A stretch of 64,000 bases of DNA. It comes from Microbacterium sp. SORGH_AS_0969 (GTDB lineage Bacteria > Actinomycetota > Actinomycetes > Actinomycetales > Microbacteriaceae). The notes under the pieces are model-generated. The model saw nothing but the letters and a program-made list of their open reading frames with translations, made no database searches and was not told where the DNA came from. Below are positions 26,539 through 35,361 of this stretch, piece by piece; positions within the stretch are counted from its first letter, which is position 1, and each line of letters opens with the position of its first letter. Made by a program: the position numbers and the translations under genes. The stretch spans positions 1,736,001 to 1,800,000 of the forward strand of contig NZ_JAUTAG010000001.1 in the NCBI RefSeq assembly GCF_030818255.1, in the 5' to 3' direction.

Positions 26539-26754
26539 GGCTCCTCCTCTCGGCGCGATGTGGGCGGAATGATCCGATTGTCTCGCCGATTCGACCCGAG
26601 TGCCCACTTCGCCGGTGCGATCGTCGGTGTCGGTGTAACAAAGTGCAACCTCGAATAACCCGTGCTCGGTCCGTGCTGCTTGACTGCTCGACGGCCCGAC
26701 CGGCACAGCACCCGGACGGCCCCTCGCACCCGACTCCTCGACGAAGGGGACCCC
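26539..26754. promoter_or_regulatory. Divergent control region, mtnD / MTR-type ABC operon
   Basis: 216 bp between two divergent starts, with noticeably lower GC around 26620-26660 (GGTGTAACAAAGTGCAACC). GAAGGGGA at 26743-26750 is the ribosome site of the rightward gene, and GGAGGAG sits before mtnD. No clear -35/-10 pair or SAM-riboswitch-like fold could be recognised by eye. A shared regulator binding here would coordinate the importer and mtnD. Confidence 0.5.
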
Positions 26755-27849
26755 GTGTCCGTTCGATCCCACCGCTGGGCGACGCTCCTCGCGACCGCCG
26801 GCATCGCCGCCCTCGCCCTCTCCGGCTGCGCACAGCAGAACACCGCGGCCCCCGCGGCCTCGGCGGCTCCCGTGCAGAAGGTCGAGAACCTGCCCGCACC
26901 GTTTGACGGCGCGCCCGTCAAGGTCGCGCTCGTGCAGCAGTCCGGCGCCGGCGACTTCTTCACCGCGTGGACGGCGGGCGCGAAAGCCCAGGCGGCCGCG
27001 ATCAACATCGACCTCACCGTCTATGACGCCCGCAACGACAATGCCAAGCAGGCGTCCGACCTCGAGCAGGCGATCGCCTCGAAGCCCGCCGCGATCATCG
27101 TGGACCACGGCCAGACCGACACCATCGAGTCGCACGTGCACGATGCGGTGGCCGCCGGCATCCCGGTCATCGTCTACGACCTCGCCCTCAACGACCCCAC
27201 CGGCGTCATCGTGACGTCGCAGTCCGACGCGTCGATGGCGCAGGGCGTGCTCGACCAGCTCGTCGCCGACGTGGGCGACGGCGCCAAGGTGGGCCTGGCC
27301 AGCACCGACGGCTTCGCACCGCTCGAGCGCCGCAAGAAGGTGTGGGACGAGGTCGTCGCCGAGCACGACCTCGACCAGGTGTTCTTCACCGGCAAGGTCA
27401 CCGAGTCGACCGCGACCGACAACATCCCGCTCATCGACGCCGCGCTCAAGGCCAACCCCGGGATCCAGGCGATCTTCGCGCCCTACGACGAGATCACGAA
27501 GGGCGTCGTGCAGGCCGTCCAGCAGAACAACCTGCAGGACAAGGTCAAGGTCTACGGCATCGACATCTCGAACGCCGACATCGAGGTCATGACCGCCGAC
27601 GGCAGCCCGTGGGTCGCCACGAGCGCGACCGATCCCTCCGCGGTCGGCGCGGGTGTCGTCCGCGCCCTGGCGCTCTCGCTCGCCGGCCAGCTCGACGAGA
27701 CGACCGTGCAGTTCCCCGCGATCACGATCACCCGCGACTTCCTGCTCGAGAAGGGCATCACCAACGTCGCCCAGCTGCGGGAGGCCGAGCCGTCGCTCCT
27801 GCTGAGCGACACGGTGGTGGCCGACTGGCTCCCCGCAATCTCGGGATGA
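26755..27849 (+). CDS. Ribose-type ABC transporter binding lipoprotein, predicted for methylthioribose
   Basis: 364 residues from the GTG at 26755. Signal peptide with lipobox ALSGC, then a type 1 periplasmic-binding fold of the ribose/galactose class: VKVALVQQSGAGDFFTAW, SKPAAIIVDHGQTD, VYDLALNDPTGVIVTSQ and VYGIDISNADIEVM. It starts a four-gene run (binding protein, ATPase, permease, mtnK) with 4-bp overlaps between the last three. The fixed linkage to methylthioribose kinase and the nearby mtnA/B/C/D genes make 5-methylthioribose the likely ligand. This is inference from context. Confidence 0.85.
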   Translation: MSVRSHRWATLLATAGIAALALSGCAQQNTAAPAASAAPVQKVENLPAPFDGAPVKVALVQQSGAGDFFTAWTAGAKAQAAAINIDLTVYDARNDNAKQASDLEQAIASKPAAIIVDHGQTDTIESHVHDAVAAGIPVIVYDLALNDPTGVIVTSQSDASMAQGVLDQLVADVGDGAKVGLASTDGFAPLERRKKVWDEVVAEHDLDQVFFTGKVTESTATDNIPLIDAALKANPGIQAIFAPYDEITKGVVQAVQQNNLQDKVKVYGIDISNADIEVMTADGSPWVATSATDPSAVGAGVVRALALSLAGQLDETTVQFPAITITRDFLLEKGITNVAQLREAEPSLLLSDTVVADWLPAISG

Positions 27850-29408
27850 CCTCACCCCTCCACGCCGACGCCGCTCCGGTCGACGACACCCCTGTCGTCC
27901 GCCTGAGCGGCGTCGGCGTACGCTTTGGCAGCAATCAGGTGCTGCGCGACGTGTCGCTCACGCTCCGTCCGGGCACGATCACGGCGCTCCTCGGCACCAA
28001 CGGCGCCGGCAAGTCGACCCTCATCGGGGCCGTCTCGGGCGCCAACGCCGCCTACACCGGCGAGATCGCGGTCGGTGGATCGACCCAGCGCCTGACCTCG
28101 CCCGCCCGCGCCCGTCGCGCCGGAATCGAGACGGTGCATCAGCGCATCGCCGACGGGATCGTCTCGGGTCTCAGCGTCGCCGACAACCTCGGGCTCACCG
28201 ACTTCTCGAGCGCCGGGCATCGTGTCGTGCGCCGGATCGAGTCCGAACGCGTGGCGCGCGCCGCTCTCGAGCGTCTCGGCCTGTCGTGGTCCGACGAGAT
28301 CCTTCGAGCGGATGCCGCCCGCCTGGGCACCTCCGACGCCCAGCTCGTGGTGCTCGCCCGCGCCCTGCGCTCGACGCCGCGCCTGCTGATCCTCGACGAA
28401 CCCACCTCCGCCCTGACCGCCGCCGAAGCCGATCGCCTGTTCGCGGTGCTCCGGGTGCTTCGCGACGAGGGGCTCGCGATCCTGTTCGTGAGCCACCGTT
28501 TCGGTGAGATCGAGCGTCTCGCCGACCGGATCGTGGTGCTCCGCGACGGACGCATCGAGCTCGAGGCCGAGCGTCCGTTCGACTGGCACGCGGCCCTCGA
28601 GGCGATGCTGGGCGTCCCCACCGAGCTCCAACAGCACGTGGACGAGCCGCTCCCCGCGGGTGCGGAAGTCCTCTCGGTCGAGGGGGCGCGGCTTCTGCCC
28701 GGAAGCCGGCCGCTCGCGCTCGCGGTGCACGGCGGCCAGGTGACCGGCATCCTGGGTCTGCTCGGAGCGGGCAAGACCGAGCTCGCGGAGCTCGTGACGG
28801 GCGTCCGTGCAGATACCGAAGCGCGGTTGCGGCTCGACGGCAGCGAGTACCGACCGGCGGATCCGGCGGCCGCGCAGGCCGCAGGCGTCGTGCTCGTGCC
28901 CGAGGACCGCCAGCGTCAGGGCATCCAACCCGGGTGGTCGATCGCCCACACGGTCGGCCTTCCCGTGCTGCGGGCGCTGTCGCGCTTCGGCGTCATGGCT
29001 CCGGGCCGCGAACGCGCGGCCGCCGACGCCGTGGTCGAGGACTACGACGTCGTCGCCCCCTCGATCGAGGCCCGCGTCGACGATCTCTCGGGCGGCAACC
29101 AGCAGAAGGTCGTCGTGGGCCGCTGGCTCCGCACCGAACCGCGCGTCGCGGTGCTCGACGAGCCGTTCCGCGGCGTCGACATCGGCGCTCGCCGGCGTAT
29201 CGGCACCGCCGTCCGCGAGCGGGCCGCCACCGGCGCCGCCGTGCTCGTGCTCTCGAGCGACGTCGACGAGATCCTCGAGGTCGCCGACCGGATCGTCGTC
29301 CTCGTGTCGGGCCGCATCGCCCTCGATACCCCGGCCGGACGGCTCGACCGTGCGCGCATCGTCGCCGCGCTGCTCGACGACCCCGGCCACCGGAAGGAAA
29401 CCGCATGA
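27846..29408 (+). CDS. Ribose-type ABC transporter ATPase (two ABC domains)
   Basis: 520-residue RbsA-like protein with tandem nucleotide-binding domains. Domain 1: Walker A GTNGAGKST, degenerate signature LGTSDAQLV, Walker B LLILDEPTSALT. Domain 2: modified Walker A LLGAGKTEL, intact signature LSGGNQQKV, Walker B VAVLDEPFRGVDIG. A weak second Walker A and weak first signature are normal for this class. The start overlaps the binding-protein stop and its end overlaps the permease start. Supplies energy to the predicted methylthioribose importer. Confidence 0.94.
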   Translation: MTSPLHADAAPVDDTPVVRLSGVGVRFGSNQVLRDVSLTLRPGTITALLGTNGAGKSTLIGAVSGANAAYTGEIAVGGSTQRLTSPARARRAGIETVHQRIADGIVSGLSVADNLGLTDFSSAGHRVVRRIESERVARAALERLGLSWSDEILRADAARLGTSDAQLVVLARALRSTPRLLILDEPTSALTAAEADRLFAVLRVLRDEGLAILFVSHRFGEIERLADRIVVLRDGRIELEAERPFDWHAALEAMLGVPTELQQHVDEPLPAGAEVLSVEGARLLPGSRPLALAVHGGQVTGILGLLGAGKTELAELVTGVRADTEARLRLDGSEYRPADPAAAQAAGVVLVPEDRQRQGIQPGWSIAHTVGLPVLRALSRFGVMAPGRERAAADAVVEDYDVVAPSIEARVDDLSGGNQQKVVVGRWLRTEPRVAVLDEPFRGVDIGARRRIGTAVRERAATGAAVLVLSSDVDEILEVADRIVVLVSGRIALDTPAGRLDRARIVAALLDDPGHRKETA

Positions 29409-30451
29409 CCACCGCCCTCGCTCCGTCCCGACCGAGCGTCGGCTCCCGGACCGTGGATGCCATCGCGAAATGGGGCTTCGTCGCCGTCACGGTGCTGCTG
29501 ATCGTGTTCTTCGCGGTCACCCAGCCCGCGTTCGCGACCCCCGAGAACATCTTCGGGATGCTGAAGTTCATCGCCCCGATCGGCATCGCCGGTCTCGGCG
29601 TGACACTCGCGATGACGGTCGGCGGCCTCGACCTGTCGGTCGGTGCCAACGCGGGCTTCGCCGTCTCGATCGCCGCGTGGACGATGGTCATCGGCAACCA
29701 GGTGGGCGGAATCGCGGTCGGCGTCGTGCTGCTCTCGGGAGCGCTCATTGGCGCGATCAACGCGGTGCTCATCGTGTTCGCGCGCATCCCCGACCTGCTG
29801 GCGACGCTGGCGACGATGTTCACCGTCGTGGGGCTCAAGCTCATCATCGTCGACGGAAAGTCGATCTCGTCGCAGATGACCCTCGACGACGGCACGACCG
29901 CGCCCGGCCGCTTCACCCCCGACTTCCTGTGGTTCGATCGCGGCTCGATCGGCCCCGTCTCGGTTCCCGTGCTGCTGTTCCTCGGCCTCACCGTCGTGCT
30001 GTGGTTCGTGCTCGACCGCACGCGCTGGGGACGCGCCCTCGCGGCGGTGGGGTCGAACCCCGAGGCCGCGCGGCTCGCCGGCATCCGTGTGAAGGCCTAC
30101 CGCGCCGCGGCGTACATCGGCTGCGGCATCCTGGCATCCATCGCGGGTCTCGTGCTCGCCGCCCGCATCGGGCAGGGCGACGTCTCGGCCGGCAACAGCC
30201 TGCTGCTGGATGCCGTCGCCGTCGCGCTCGTGGGCGTCTCGGTGCTCGGCATCGGACGCCCGAACGCGTGGGGCACGGCTCTCGGCGCCGTGCTCGTGGC
30301 GGTCATGGTCACCGGGTTCTCGATGATGGGGCTGCCGTACTACATCCAGGACTTCGGGAAGGGCCTCGTGCTGCTCGTGGCCCTGCTGTTCAGCTTCACG
30401 TTCCGCCGTCGCAAGACCACCATCGTCGCCGGGAGCACCACCGCATCATGA
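29405..30451 (+). CDS. Ribose-type ABC transporter permease
   Basis: 348-residue RbsC-like permease with eight to ten membrane helices. GLGVTLAMTVGGLDLSVGAN is the family signature, and RTRWGRALAAVGSNPEAARL with AGIRVKAYRAAAYIGCGIL is the cytoplasmic coupling loop. QGDVSAGNSLLLDAVAVALVG follows as expected. Both ends overlap neighbouring genes by 4 bp, the downstream one being mtnK. Confidence 0.94.
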   Translation: MTTALAPSRPSVGSRTVDAIAKWGFVAVTVLLIVFFAVTQPAFATPENIFGMLKFIAPIGIAGLGVTLAMTVGGLDLSVGANAGFAVSIAAWTMVIGNQVGGIAVGVVLLSGALIGAINAVLIVFARIPDLLATLATMFTVVGLKLIIVDGKSISSQMTLDDGTTAPGRFTPDFLWFDRGSIGPVSVPVLLFLGLTVVLWFVLDRTRWGRALAAVGSNPEAARLAGIRVKAYRAAAYIGCGILASIAGLVLAARIGQGDVSAGNSLLLDAVAVALVGVSVLGIGRPNAWGTALGAVLVAVMVTGFSMMGLPYYIQDFGKGLVLLVALLFSFTFRRRKTTIVAGSTTAS

Positions 30452-31644
30452 CTCTTCTCACCGATCAGCTGACCGTCGAGTCCGTCCCCGCCTACCTCGT
30501 CGCCCGCCCGCACCTGGCGGGGCCGGTGGATCCGGCATCCATCGTCTCGGTCGTCGAGGTCGGCGACGGCAATCTGAACCTCGTCTTCATCGTGAAGGAT
30601 GCCGCGGGCAACGGCGTCGTGGTCAAGCAGTCGCTCCCGCACGTCCGTGTCGATCCGTCGTGGCCGCTCACGCGCGAGCGGGCGGCGCGCGAGGCTGTCG
30701 TGCTCGGCGTGCACGAGAAGATCGACCCCGCGCACGTGCCCGCGTTCCACGGCTTCGACGCCGAGAACCTCGCGCTGTCGATCGAAGACCTCAGCGACCA
30801 CGAGGTGTGGCGCGGAGAGCTGATCGCGGGGCGCCTGCACCCCTACGCCGCCGCTGAGCTCGGGCGATACGTCGGCGCCGTCGGATTCGCGACGAGCGTG
30901 TTCGGCACGCCCGGACCCGAGCGGCGGCGTCGCATCGCCGACGCGACGAACCCGGAGCTCAGCGAGATCACCGAAGATCTCGTGTTCACCGAGCCGTACA
31001 TCGACCACGAGCACAACGGCTGGCTGCCCGCGAACGAGGAGGACGTGCGGGAGTTGCGCGCCGACCGGGCGTTTGTGCGCGAGATGGGGCTCGCGAAGCA
31101 GCGATTCCAGGAGAGCACGCAGAGCCTCATGCACGGCGACCTGCACACCGGGTCGGTGTTCGTGCGCGCCGAGGGTGCCTCGGTCCGGGCGTTCGACTCG
31201 GAGTTCGGCACGTACGGCCCTACCGGCTTCGACCTCGGCGCCGTGTGGGCGAACCTCGTCATCGCGGCGGCGCGCGCGCACGTGCTCGGCCGGTCGGCCG
31301 ACGCCGAGACGCTGCTGCGGCTGCCCGTGGAACTGGTCGACGCGTTCGAGGCCGAGTTCCGGAGCCGCTGGCCCGAGCGTGTCGACCCGCGCGTCTATGG
31401 CGACGAGGTGCTCGAACACACGCTGGCGCAGGTGCGGTCGGATGCCGCCGCCTACGCCGCGGCCAAGGCGGTGCGCCGGATCGTCGGGTTCTCGAAGGTC
31501 GCGGACATCCAGACGCTGCCCGAGGCGGAGCGCGCTGTCGCGGCGCGTCTCGTGCTCCGCGCGGCGCGGACGCTCGGCACCGCCCGCCTCGAGGACGCCG
31601 ACCCGCGCGTGCTCACCGAGCGCACGGTGGCGCTGCTCGGCTGA
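30448..31644 (+). CDS. mtnK: 5-methylthioribose kinase
   Basis: 398-residue kinase that phosphorylates 5-methylthioribose at O1, the entry step of salvage when the sugar is free. VEVGDGNLNLVFIV is the nucleotide loop, VVVKQSLPHVRV holds the ATP-binding Lys, SLMHGDLHTGSVFV the catalytic Asp, and AFDSEFGTYGPTGFDLG the metal-binding loop specific to MtnK. Overlaps the permease stop by 4 bp, so transport and phosphorylation are made from the same message. Its product goes to MtnA. Confidence 0.95.
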   Translation: MTLLTDQLTVESVPAYLVARPHLAGPVDPASIVSVVEVGDGNLNLVFIVKDAAGNGVVVKQSLPHVRVDPSWPLTRERAAREAVVLGVHEKIDPAHVPAFHGFDAENLALSIEDLSDHEVWRGELIAGRLHPYAAAELGRYVGAVGFATSVFGTPGPERRRRIADATNPELSEITEDLVFTEPYIDHEHNGWLPANEEDVRELRADRAFVREMGLAKQRFQESTQSLMHGDLHTGSVFVRAEGASVRAFDSEFGTYGPTGFDLGAVWANLVIAAARAHVLGRSADAETLLRLPVELVDAFEAEFRSRWPERVDPRVYGDEVLEHTLAQVRSDAAAYAAAKAVRRIVGFSKVADIQTLPEAERAVAARLVLRAARTLGTARLEDADPRVLTERTVALLG

Positions 31645-32448
31645 CGCCCGGGCGCATGGCATCCGCCGTTCGGGGCGGTGGTGCCGGGTCGCGGTAACGC
31701 GTCGCCGTGTCGCGTCGTCGTGTGCCGCGTCGCTGTGCCGCGGTGTCGCCGTGCCGCGTCGCCGCTGCAACGCACCGCCGTGCCGCGTCGCCGGGCCGTC
31801 GTGCTGCGTCGTGCGCCACCGGCTCGCGCATAAACGCGATTTGCTCACATAAACGCGAGGAGCGCGTGTTTATGCGCATGGATTGCGTTTATGCGTGGGG
31901 CGTGGGGTGCGCCGGGCCTGCGTGCTGGTGCGGCGCCTGGGCAGGAGCGCCGGGCGAGTGGCGGATGCCGGGTGCCGGGGTTGTGCGTGTCCGGTCGGCC
32001 TCATGCCGCCGTTGGCAGCGCCCATAAACGCGATCCGCTCACATAAACGCGGGGAGCGCGTGTTTATGCGTGTGGATCGCGTTTATGCGTGGGGCGTGGG
32101 GTGCGCCGGGGCCGGGACGCCGGTGCCGGGGCGCTGTTGCCGCAGTGGACGTGTCGCCGGGGCGAACGGTGGATGCCAGATGTCAGGGGTTGTGCGTGTC
32201 CGGTCGGCCTCATACCGCCGTTGGCAGCGCCCATAAACGCGATCCGCGCACATAAACGCGGGGAGCTCGTGTTTATGTGAGCGGATCGCGTTTATGCGTG
32301 CCGCCGCGCCCGCCCGAGGGCCCCGGCCGCCCCGCAGCGCCGGCCGCCCCGCAGCGCGCACCGCACCGCGTCCGCCCGGCCGCCCCGCAGCGCCCGCCGC
32401 ACCGCGCCAAGCCGCCGCCCACCCGCGCGACCCGACGGCGCCCGCCGC
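31645..32448. repeat. Repeat family B, second locus, with low-complexity flanks
   Basis: An 804-bp gene-free gap between convergent mtnK and mtnB. 31690-31815 is a GTGCCGCGTCGCC low-complexity run. Three family-B copies follow at 31828-31894, 32022-32088 and 32231-32297, each with two CATAAACGCG and two GCG(T)GTTTATG arms, so they fold into nested hairpins. The spacers after the first two copies share GTTGTGCGTGTCCGGTCGG and CCGTTGGCAGCGCCC, so a larger unit of about 195-209 bp was duplicated. 32306-32440 holds three CCGGCCGCCCCGCAGCGC-like units. Confidence 0.85.
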
Positions 32449-33081
32449 TCAGCGCGTCGCGACGGCGAAGCGCAGCAGCCACTCCGTGATCTCGAGGTGG
32501 CGGCGCGCGCCGGCGACGTCTTCGCCCCACGCGTAGATGCCGTGGCTCGCGACGATGAGCGCGGGCACCTCGGGCACCTCCGCCGTGGCCGGCGCGTAGA
32601 CCTCGTCGAACCAGGCCGCTTCGACGGTCATGTCCTGGTGGTTGCGGATGACGGGAATCGTCACGGTCTCGTCGTGCGCGCGGTGGCCGATGCCCTTGAG
32701 CATCTCCATGTCGCGGATCTCGACCCCGCCCGGCCACCGGTGCCCGGCGACGACCGCGTCGAACGCGTGCACGTGGAACACCGCGTTCGCTCCGGTCCGC
32801 GCCGCGATGTGCGCGTGCAGTCCCGCCTCAGCCGACGGCGGCCGGTGGTCGTCGGGGTCGAGAGCCGCCCCGGCGTCGTCGATCAGCACGACGTCGCGGT
32901 CGGTCAGCTCCGATTTGTCCAGGCCCGAAGCCGTCACCGCGAGCACGAGGGGGTCGCGGTCGACGACGACCGAGAGGTTTCCCGACGTGCCGCGCATCCA
33001 GCCGTACCCCGAGAATCGCGAGGCCTCGGCGGCGAGGGCGGCCCCGGCCGCGCGCACCCGCTCGGGCGCGGGCAGCGTCAT
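32449..33081 (-). CDS. mtnB: Methylthioribulose-1-phosphate dehydratase
   Basis: 210-residue class II aldolase-fold enzyme that dehydrates methylthioribulose-1-phosphate. GWMRGTSGNLSVVV is the substrate-phosphate region, VFHVHAFDAVV gives the zinc His pair, EMLKGIGHRAHDET the catalytic segment, and IVASHGIYAWGEDV the third zinc His. The start overlaps the mtnC stop by 4 bp. Last gene of the mtnA-mtnC-mtnB operon. Confidence 0.95.
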   Translation of the reverse strand: MTLPAPERVRAAGAALAAEASRFSGYGWMRGTSGNLSVVVDRDPLVLAVTASGLDKSELTDRDVVLIDDAGAALDPDDHRPPSAEAGLHAHIAARTGANAVFHVHAFDAVVAGHRWPGGVEIRDMEMLKGIGHRAHDETVTIPVIRNHQDMTVEAAWFDEVYAPATAEVPEVPALIVASHGIYAWGEDVAGARRHLEITEWLLRFAVATR

Positions 33082-33779
33082 CGCGAGAGCTCGATCTCGT
33101 CGAAGGATGCCACCGACGGCGCCGTGAACGACGCCCCGTGCCACGGTTCCCCGGCGCGATCCAGCGCGACGACCTGCCAGCCGGCGGCGCGCGCCGCGGT
33201 GACCTCGTCGGGGTGGTCGGTGAGGAAGAGCGCGCGCTCGGGGACGACACCGAGGGCGGCGGCGATGCGCTCGTACGACGCGGCCTCCTTCTTCGGCCCG
33301 GCGCTGACCGTGTCGAAGAAGTCCTCGACGAGCGGCGTCAGGTCGCCCTGCGGCGCGTGTCGGAACCACGGCACCTGCGACGCGACTGAGCCGGACGAGT
33401 ACACGGCGAGCCGGATGCCGGCCTCGTGCCACTCCCGCAGGCGCAGCGGCACGTCCTCGAAGAACTGCGAGTGGATCTCGCCCGCAGTGAAGCCCTCGGC
33501 CCAGATGATGCCCTGAAGGGTCTTCAGCGGCGTCGACTTCACATCGGATGCCATGAGCCCGCGGAGCGCGTCGGCGACCTCGGCGTCGGTGGCGTCGGCA
33601 TCCAGGCCCGTCTCGGCGATCGCGGCGGCACGGGCGGTGCGGACCGTCTCGTCATCGCGTCCGAGCACCTCGTCGAGGCGCGGGCGGGCGTAGTCGTACA
33701 GGTCGCCCAGGATGAATCCGGCGGCGCTCGTGGTGCCCTCGATGTCGAGCACGACCACGTCGGCGGAGAGGGAGGTCAT
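33078..33779 (-). CDS. mtnC: Enolase-phosphatase E1 (HAD family)
   Basis: 233-residue bifunctional HAD enzyme that enolises and dephosphorylates 2,3-diketo-5-methylthiopentyl-1-phosphate to the acireductone used by MtnD. Motif I is VVVLDIEGTTSA (Asp plus the Glu typical of MtnC), motif II VYSSGSVASQ, the motif III Lys lies in SAGPKKEAASY, and motif IV is LFLTDHPDEV. Overlaps both mtnA and mtnB, so the three are translationally coupled. Confidence 0.95.
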   Translation of the reverse strand: MTSLSADVVVLDIEGTTSAAGFILGDLYDYARPRLDEVLGRDDETVRTARAAAIAETGLDADATDAEVADALRGLMASDVKSTPLKTLQGIIWAEGFTAGEIHSQFFEDVPLRLREWHEAGIRLAVYSSGSVASQVPWFRHAPQGDLTPLVEDFFDTVSAGPKKEAASYERIAAALGVVPERALFLTDHPDEVTAARAAGWQVVALDRAGEPWHGASFTAPSVASFDEIELSR

Positions 33780-34954
33780 TCGGAATCCTCGTCGGATCGG
33801 GCGTTCACGGGACGGAACGCGATGGTCTCGGGTTGAGCGGTGGATGCCACGGGGGCGGGGTTCTCGAGCGAGCGACGCCGGCGCAGCGCCGGGGCGGGCG
33901 GCTCGGCGGCGCTCACACCGGGATCGGTCGAGAAGTGCTCGCCGACGCGGGAGGGCTCGAACGTGCCGCGACTGGTCGCGATGCGGGTCACGAGACGCGG
34001 CGGGGTCACGTCGAAGGCCGGATACCACGCCTCGGTGACGAGCGGGCTGGCCGTGCGGCGGCCCAGCACCTCGAGAACCTCGGTCGGGTCGCGGTCTTCG
34101 ATGACGACGTCGTCACCGGTGGGCGCGCCCGGGTCAGGGGCCTCGATCATCGCGTAGTACGGGATGCCGAACGCCGCCGCCGCGGCCGCGTGCGCGAGCG
34201 TGCCCACCTTATTGACGACGGAACCGTCGAGCGCGACACGGTCGGCGGCCGTCACGACAGCGTCGATCGGTCCGGAGCCGACGCCCCGCGGCGAGGCGAG
34301 CGCGGCGGCTGCCATGCCGTCGGTGATGAGCGTGACTCTCTGGTTGAGCTCGCGCAGCGAATGCGCGGTCAGCCGCGCGCCCTGCAGGTAGGGCCGGGTC
34401 TCGGTCGCGATCCACTCGATCTCGCGGCCGGCTTCACGAGCCGCGGCGACGAGCCCGAAGAGGTAGGCGTCGGCCCAGCAGTGCGTGAGGATGCGCGGCG
34501 ACTCGGGCAGCAGCGAGAGCGTCGCCCGGCCCAAGCGGAGGCTCGCCTCGCGGTAGTCACGGTCGACGGCTCGGGCCGTCTCGAGCGTCGCGGACACGAG
34601 GGCGTCGGTGTCGTCGGCATCCCTCCCCGCCTCGAGGATCCGGGCGACCGCGTCGCGCGGGTGGGCGTTCGTGGGTCGAGCCGTGGCCAGGGCGCGGCCT
34701 GCGCGACCGAGCGCCGTGCGCGCCTCGCCGAGCGGCAGCCCGCGTGCCTGCAGCGCCGCGAGCGCCATGCCCGCGGTGGCCGCGTACAACGGACCCGAGC
34801 TCTGGGTTACCATGTCGCGGATCGCCGAGGCGACCTCGTCGGGGGTGGTGGCATCCACCCATTCGACGCGAGAGGGGAAGACGCGGCGATCGAGGATGCG
34901 GACGGCACCGGCGGCTTCGTCGAGGACGACGGAGTTTTCGAGGGTGGCAGACAT
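33776..34954 (-). CDS. mtnA: Methylthioribose-1-phosphate isomerase
   Basis: 392-residue aldose-ketose isomerase converting methylthioribose-1-phosphate, the MtnK product, to the ribulose form. Family blocks: RPTNAHPRDAVARIL, ILTHCWADAYLFG (catalytic Cys), ATETRPYLQGARLTAHSL and VTAADRVALDGSVVNKVGT (catalytic Asp). The C-terminal ~50 residues after SRGTFEPSRVGEHF are an unconserved Pro/Arg-rich tail. Start ATG 34954. First gene of mtnACB, divergent from the dimethylargininase-like gene. Confidence 0.95.
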   Translation of the reverse strand: MSATLENSVVLDEAAGAVRILDRRVFPSRVEWVDATTPDEVASAIRDMVTQSSGPLYAATAGMALAALQARGLPLGEARTALGRAGRALATARPTNAHPRDAVARILEAGRDADDTDALVSATLETARAVDRDYREASLRLGRATLSLLPESPRILTHCWADAYLFGLVAAAREAGREIEWIATETRPYLQGARLTAHSLRELNQRVTLITDGMAAAALASPRGVGSGPIDAVVTAADRVALDGSVVNKVGTLAHAAAAAAFGIPYYAMIEAPDPGAPTGDDVVIEDRDPTEVLEVLGRRTASPLVTEAWYPAFDVTPPRLVTRIATSRGTFEPSRVGEHFSTDPGVSAAEPPAPALRRRRSLENPAPVASTAQPETIAFRPVNARSDEDSE

Positions 34955-35361
34955 CGCCGTAATCCTCCCACGGCCCGCCGACACGCGCCGTGCGGATGAC
35001 GCCGCGCGACGTTCGGCCGCGGCCGCGCTCGCCTTGGGCCGTGGGGAGGTCCCTGAGCCCGTCGACGGGACCGGCCGCGCCGTCGGGCCGGGCCGTGGCG
35101 GTGAGCCCCCACGCGCCTTCGCCGGATCGCCGCCGTGCCCGCACGCGCGCCGCCCGCGCCTCCCCGCTCGCGCGCCGCCCGCGCCTCCCCGCTCGCGCGC
35201 CGCTCGCGCCTCCCCGCGCGCCCGTGCGAGAATGAGCGCGGCGTGCTCGGACCGACCTTTCCCCGCACGGTGCCGCCACAAGCTGATCGGCACCGTACGG
35301 GTTCGAAGGGCCACCGAGCCCCAGGACAGCGTCCGCCGCACCTTTTCTCCGAGGAGCAGAG
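34955..35361. repeat. Divergent gap mtnA / ddaH with repeat A and a 25-bp minisatellite
   Basis: A 407-bp region with no convincing gene. A family-A copy in reverse orientation lies at 35048-35072 (GGTCCCTGAGCCCGTCGACG start). Three tandem 25-bp units of CGCGCCGCCCGCGCCTCCCC type fill 35146-35220. GAGGAG at 35351-35356 is the ribosome site of the rightward gene. Promoters for both divergent operons must be here, but none stands out. Confidence 0.75.

Noticed and set aside
26539..26754. SAM riboswitch controlling methionine salvage
   Set aside because: I looked for the paired stems and conserved purine-rich core of SAM riboswitches in the mtnD and mtnA leaders and could not find them. The regions are also short.
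31707..32280. Small open frames in the mtnK-mtnB gap
   Set aside because: They are composed of repeat copies and low-complexity sequence, overlap one another in several frames and lack ribosome sites.
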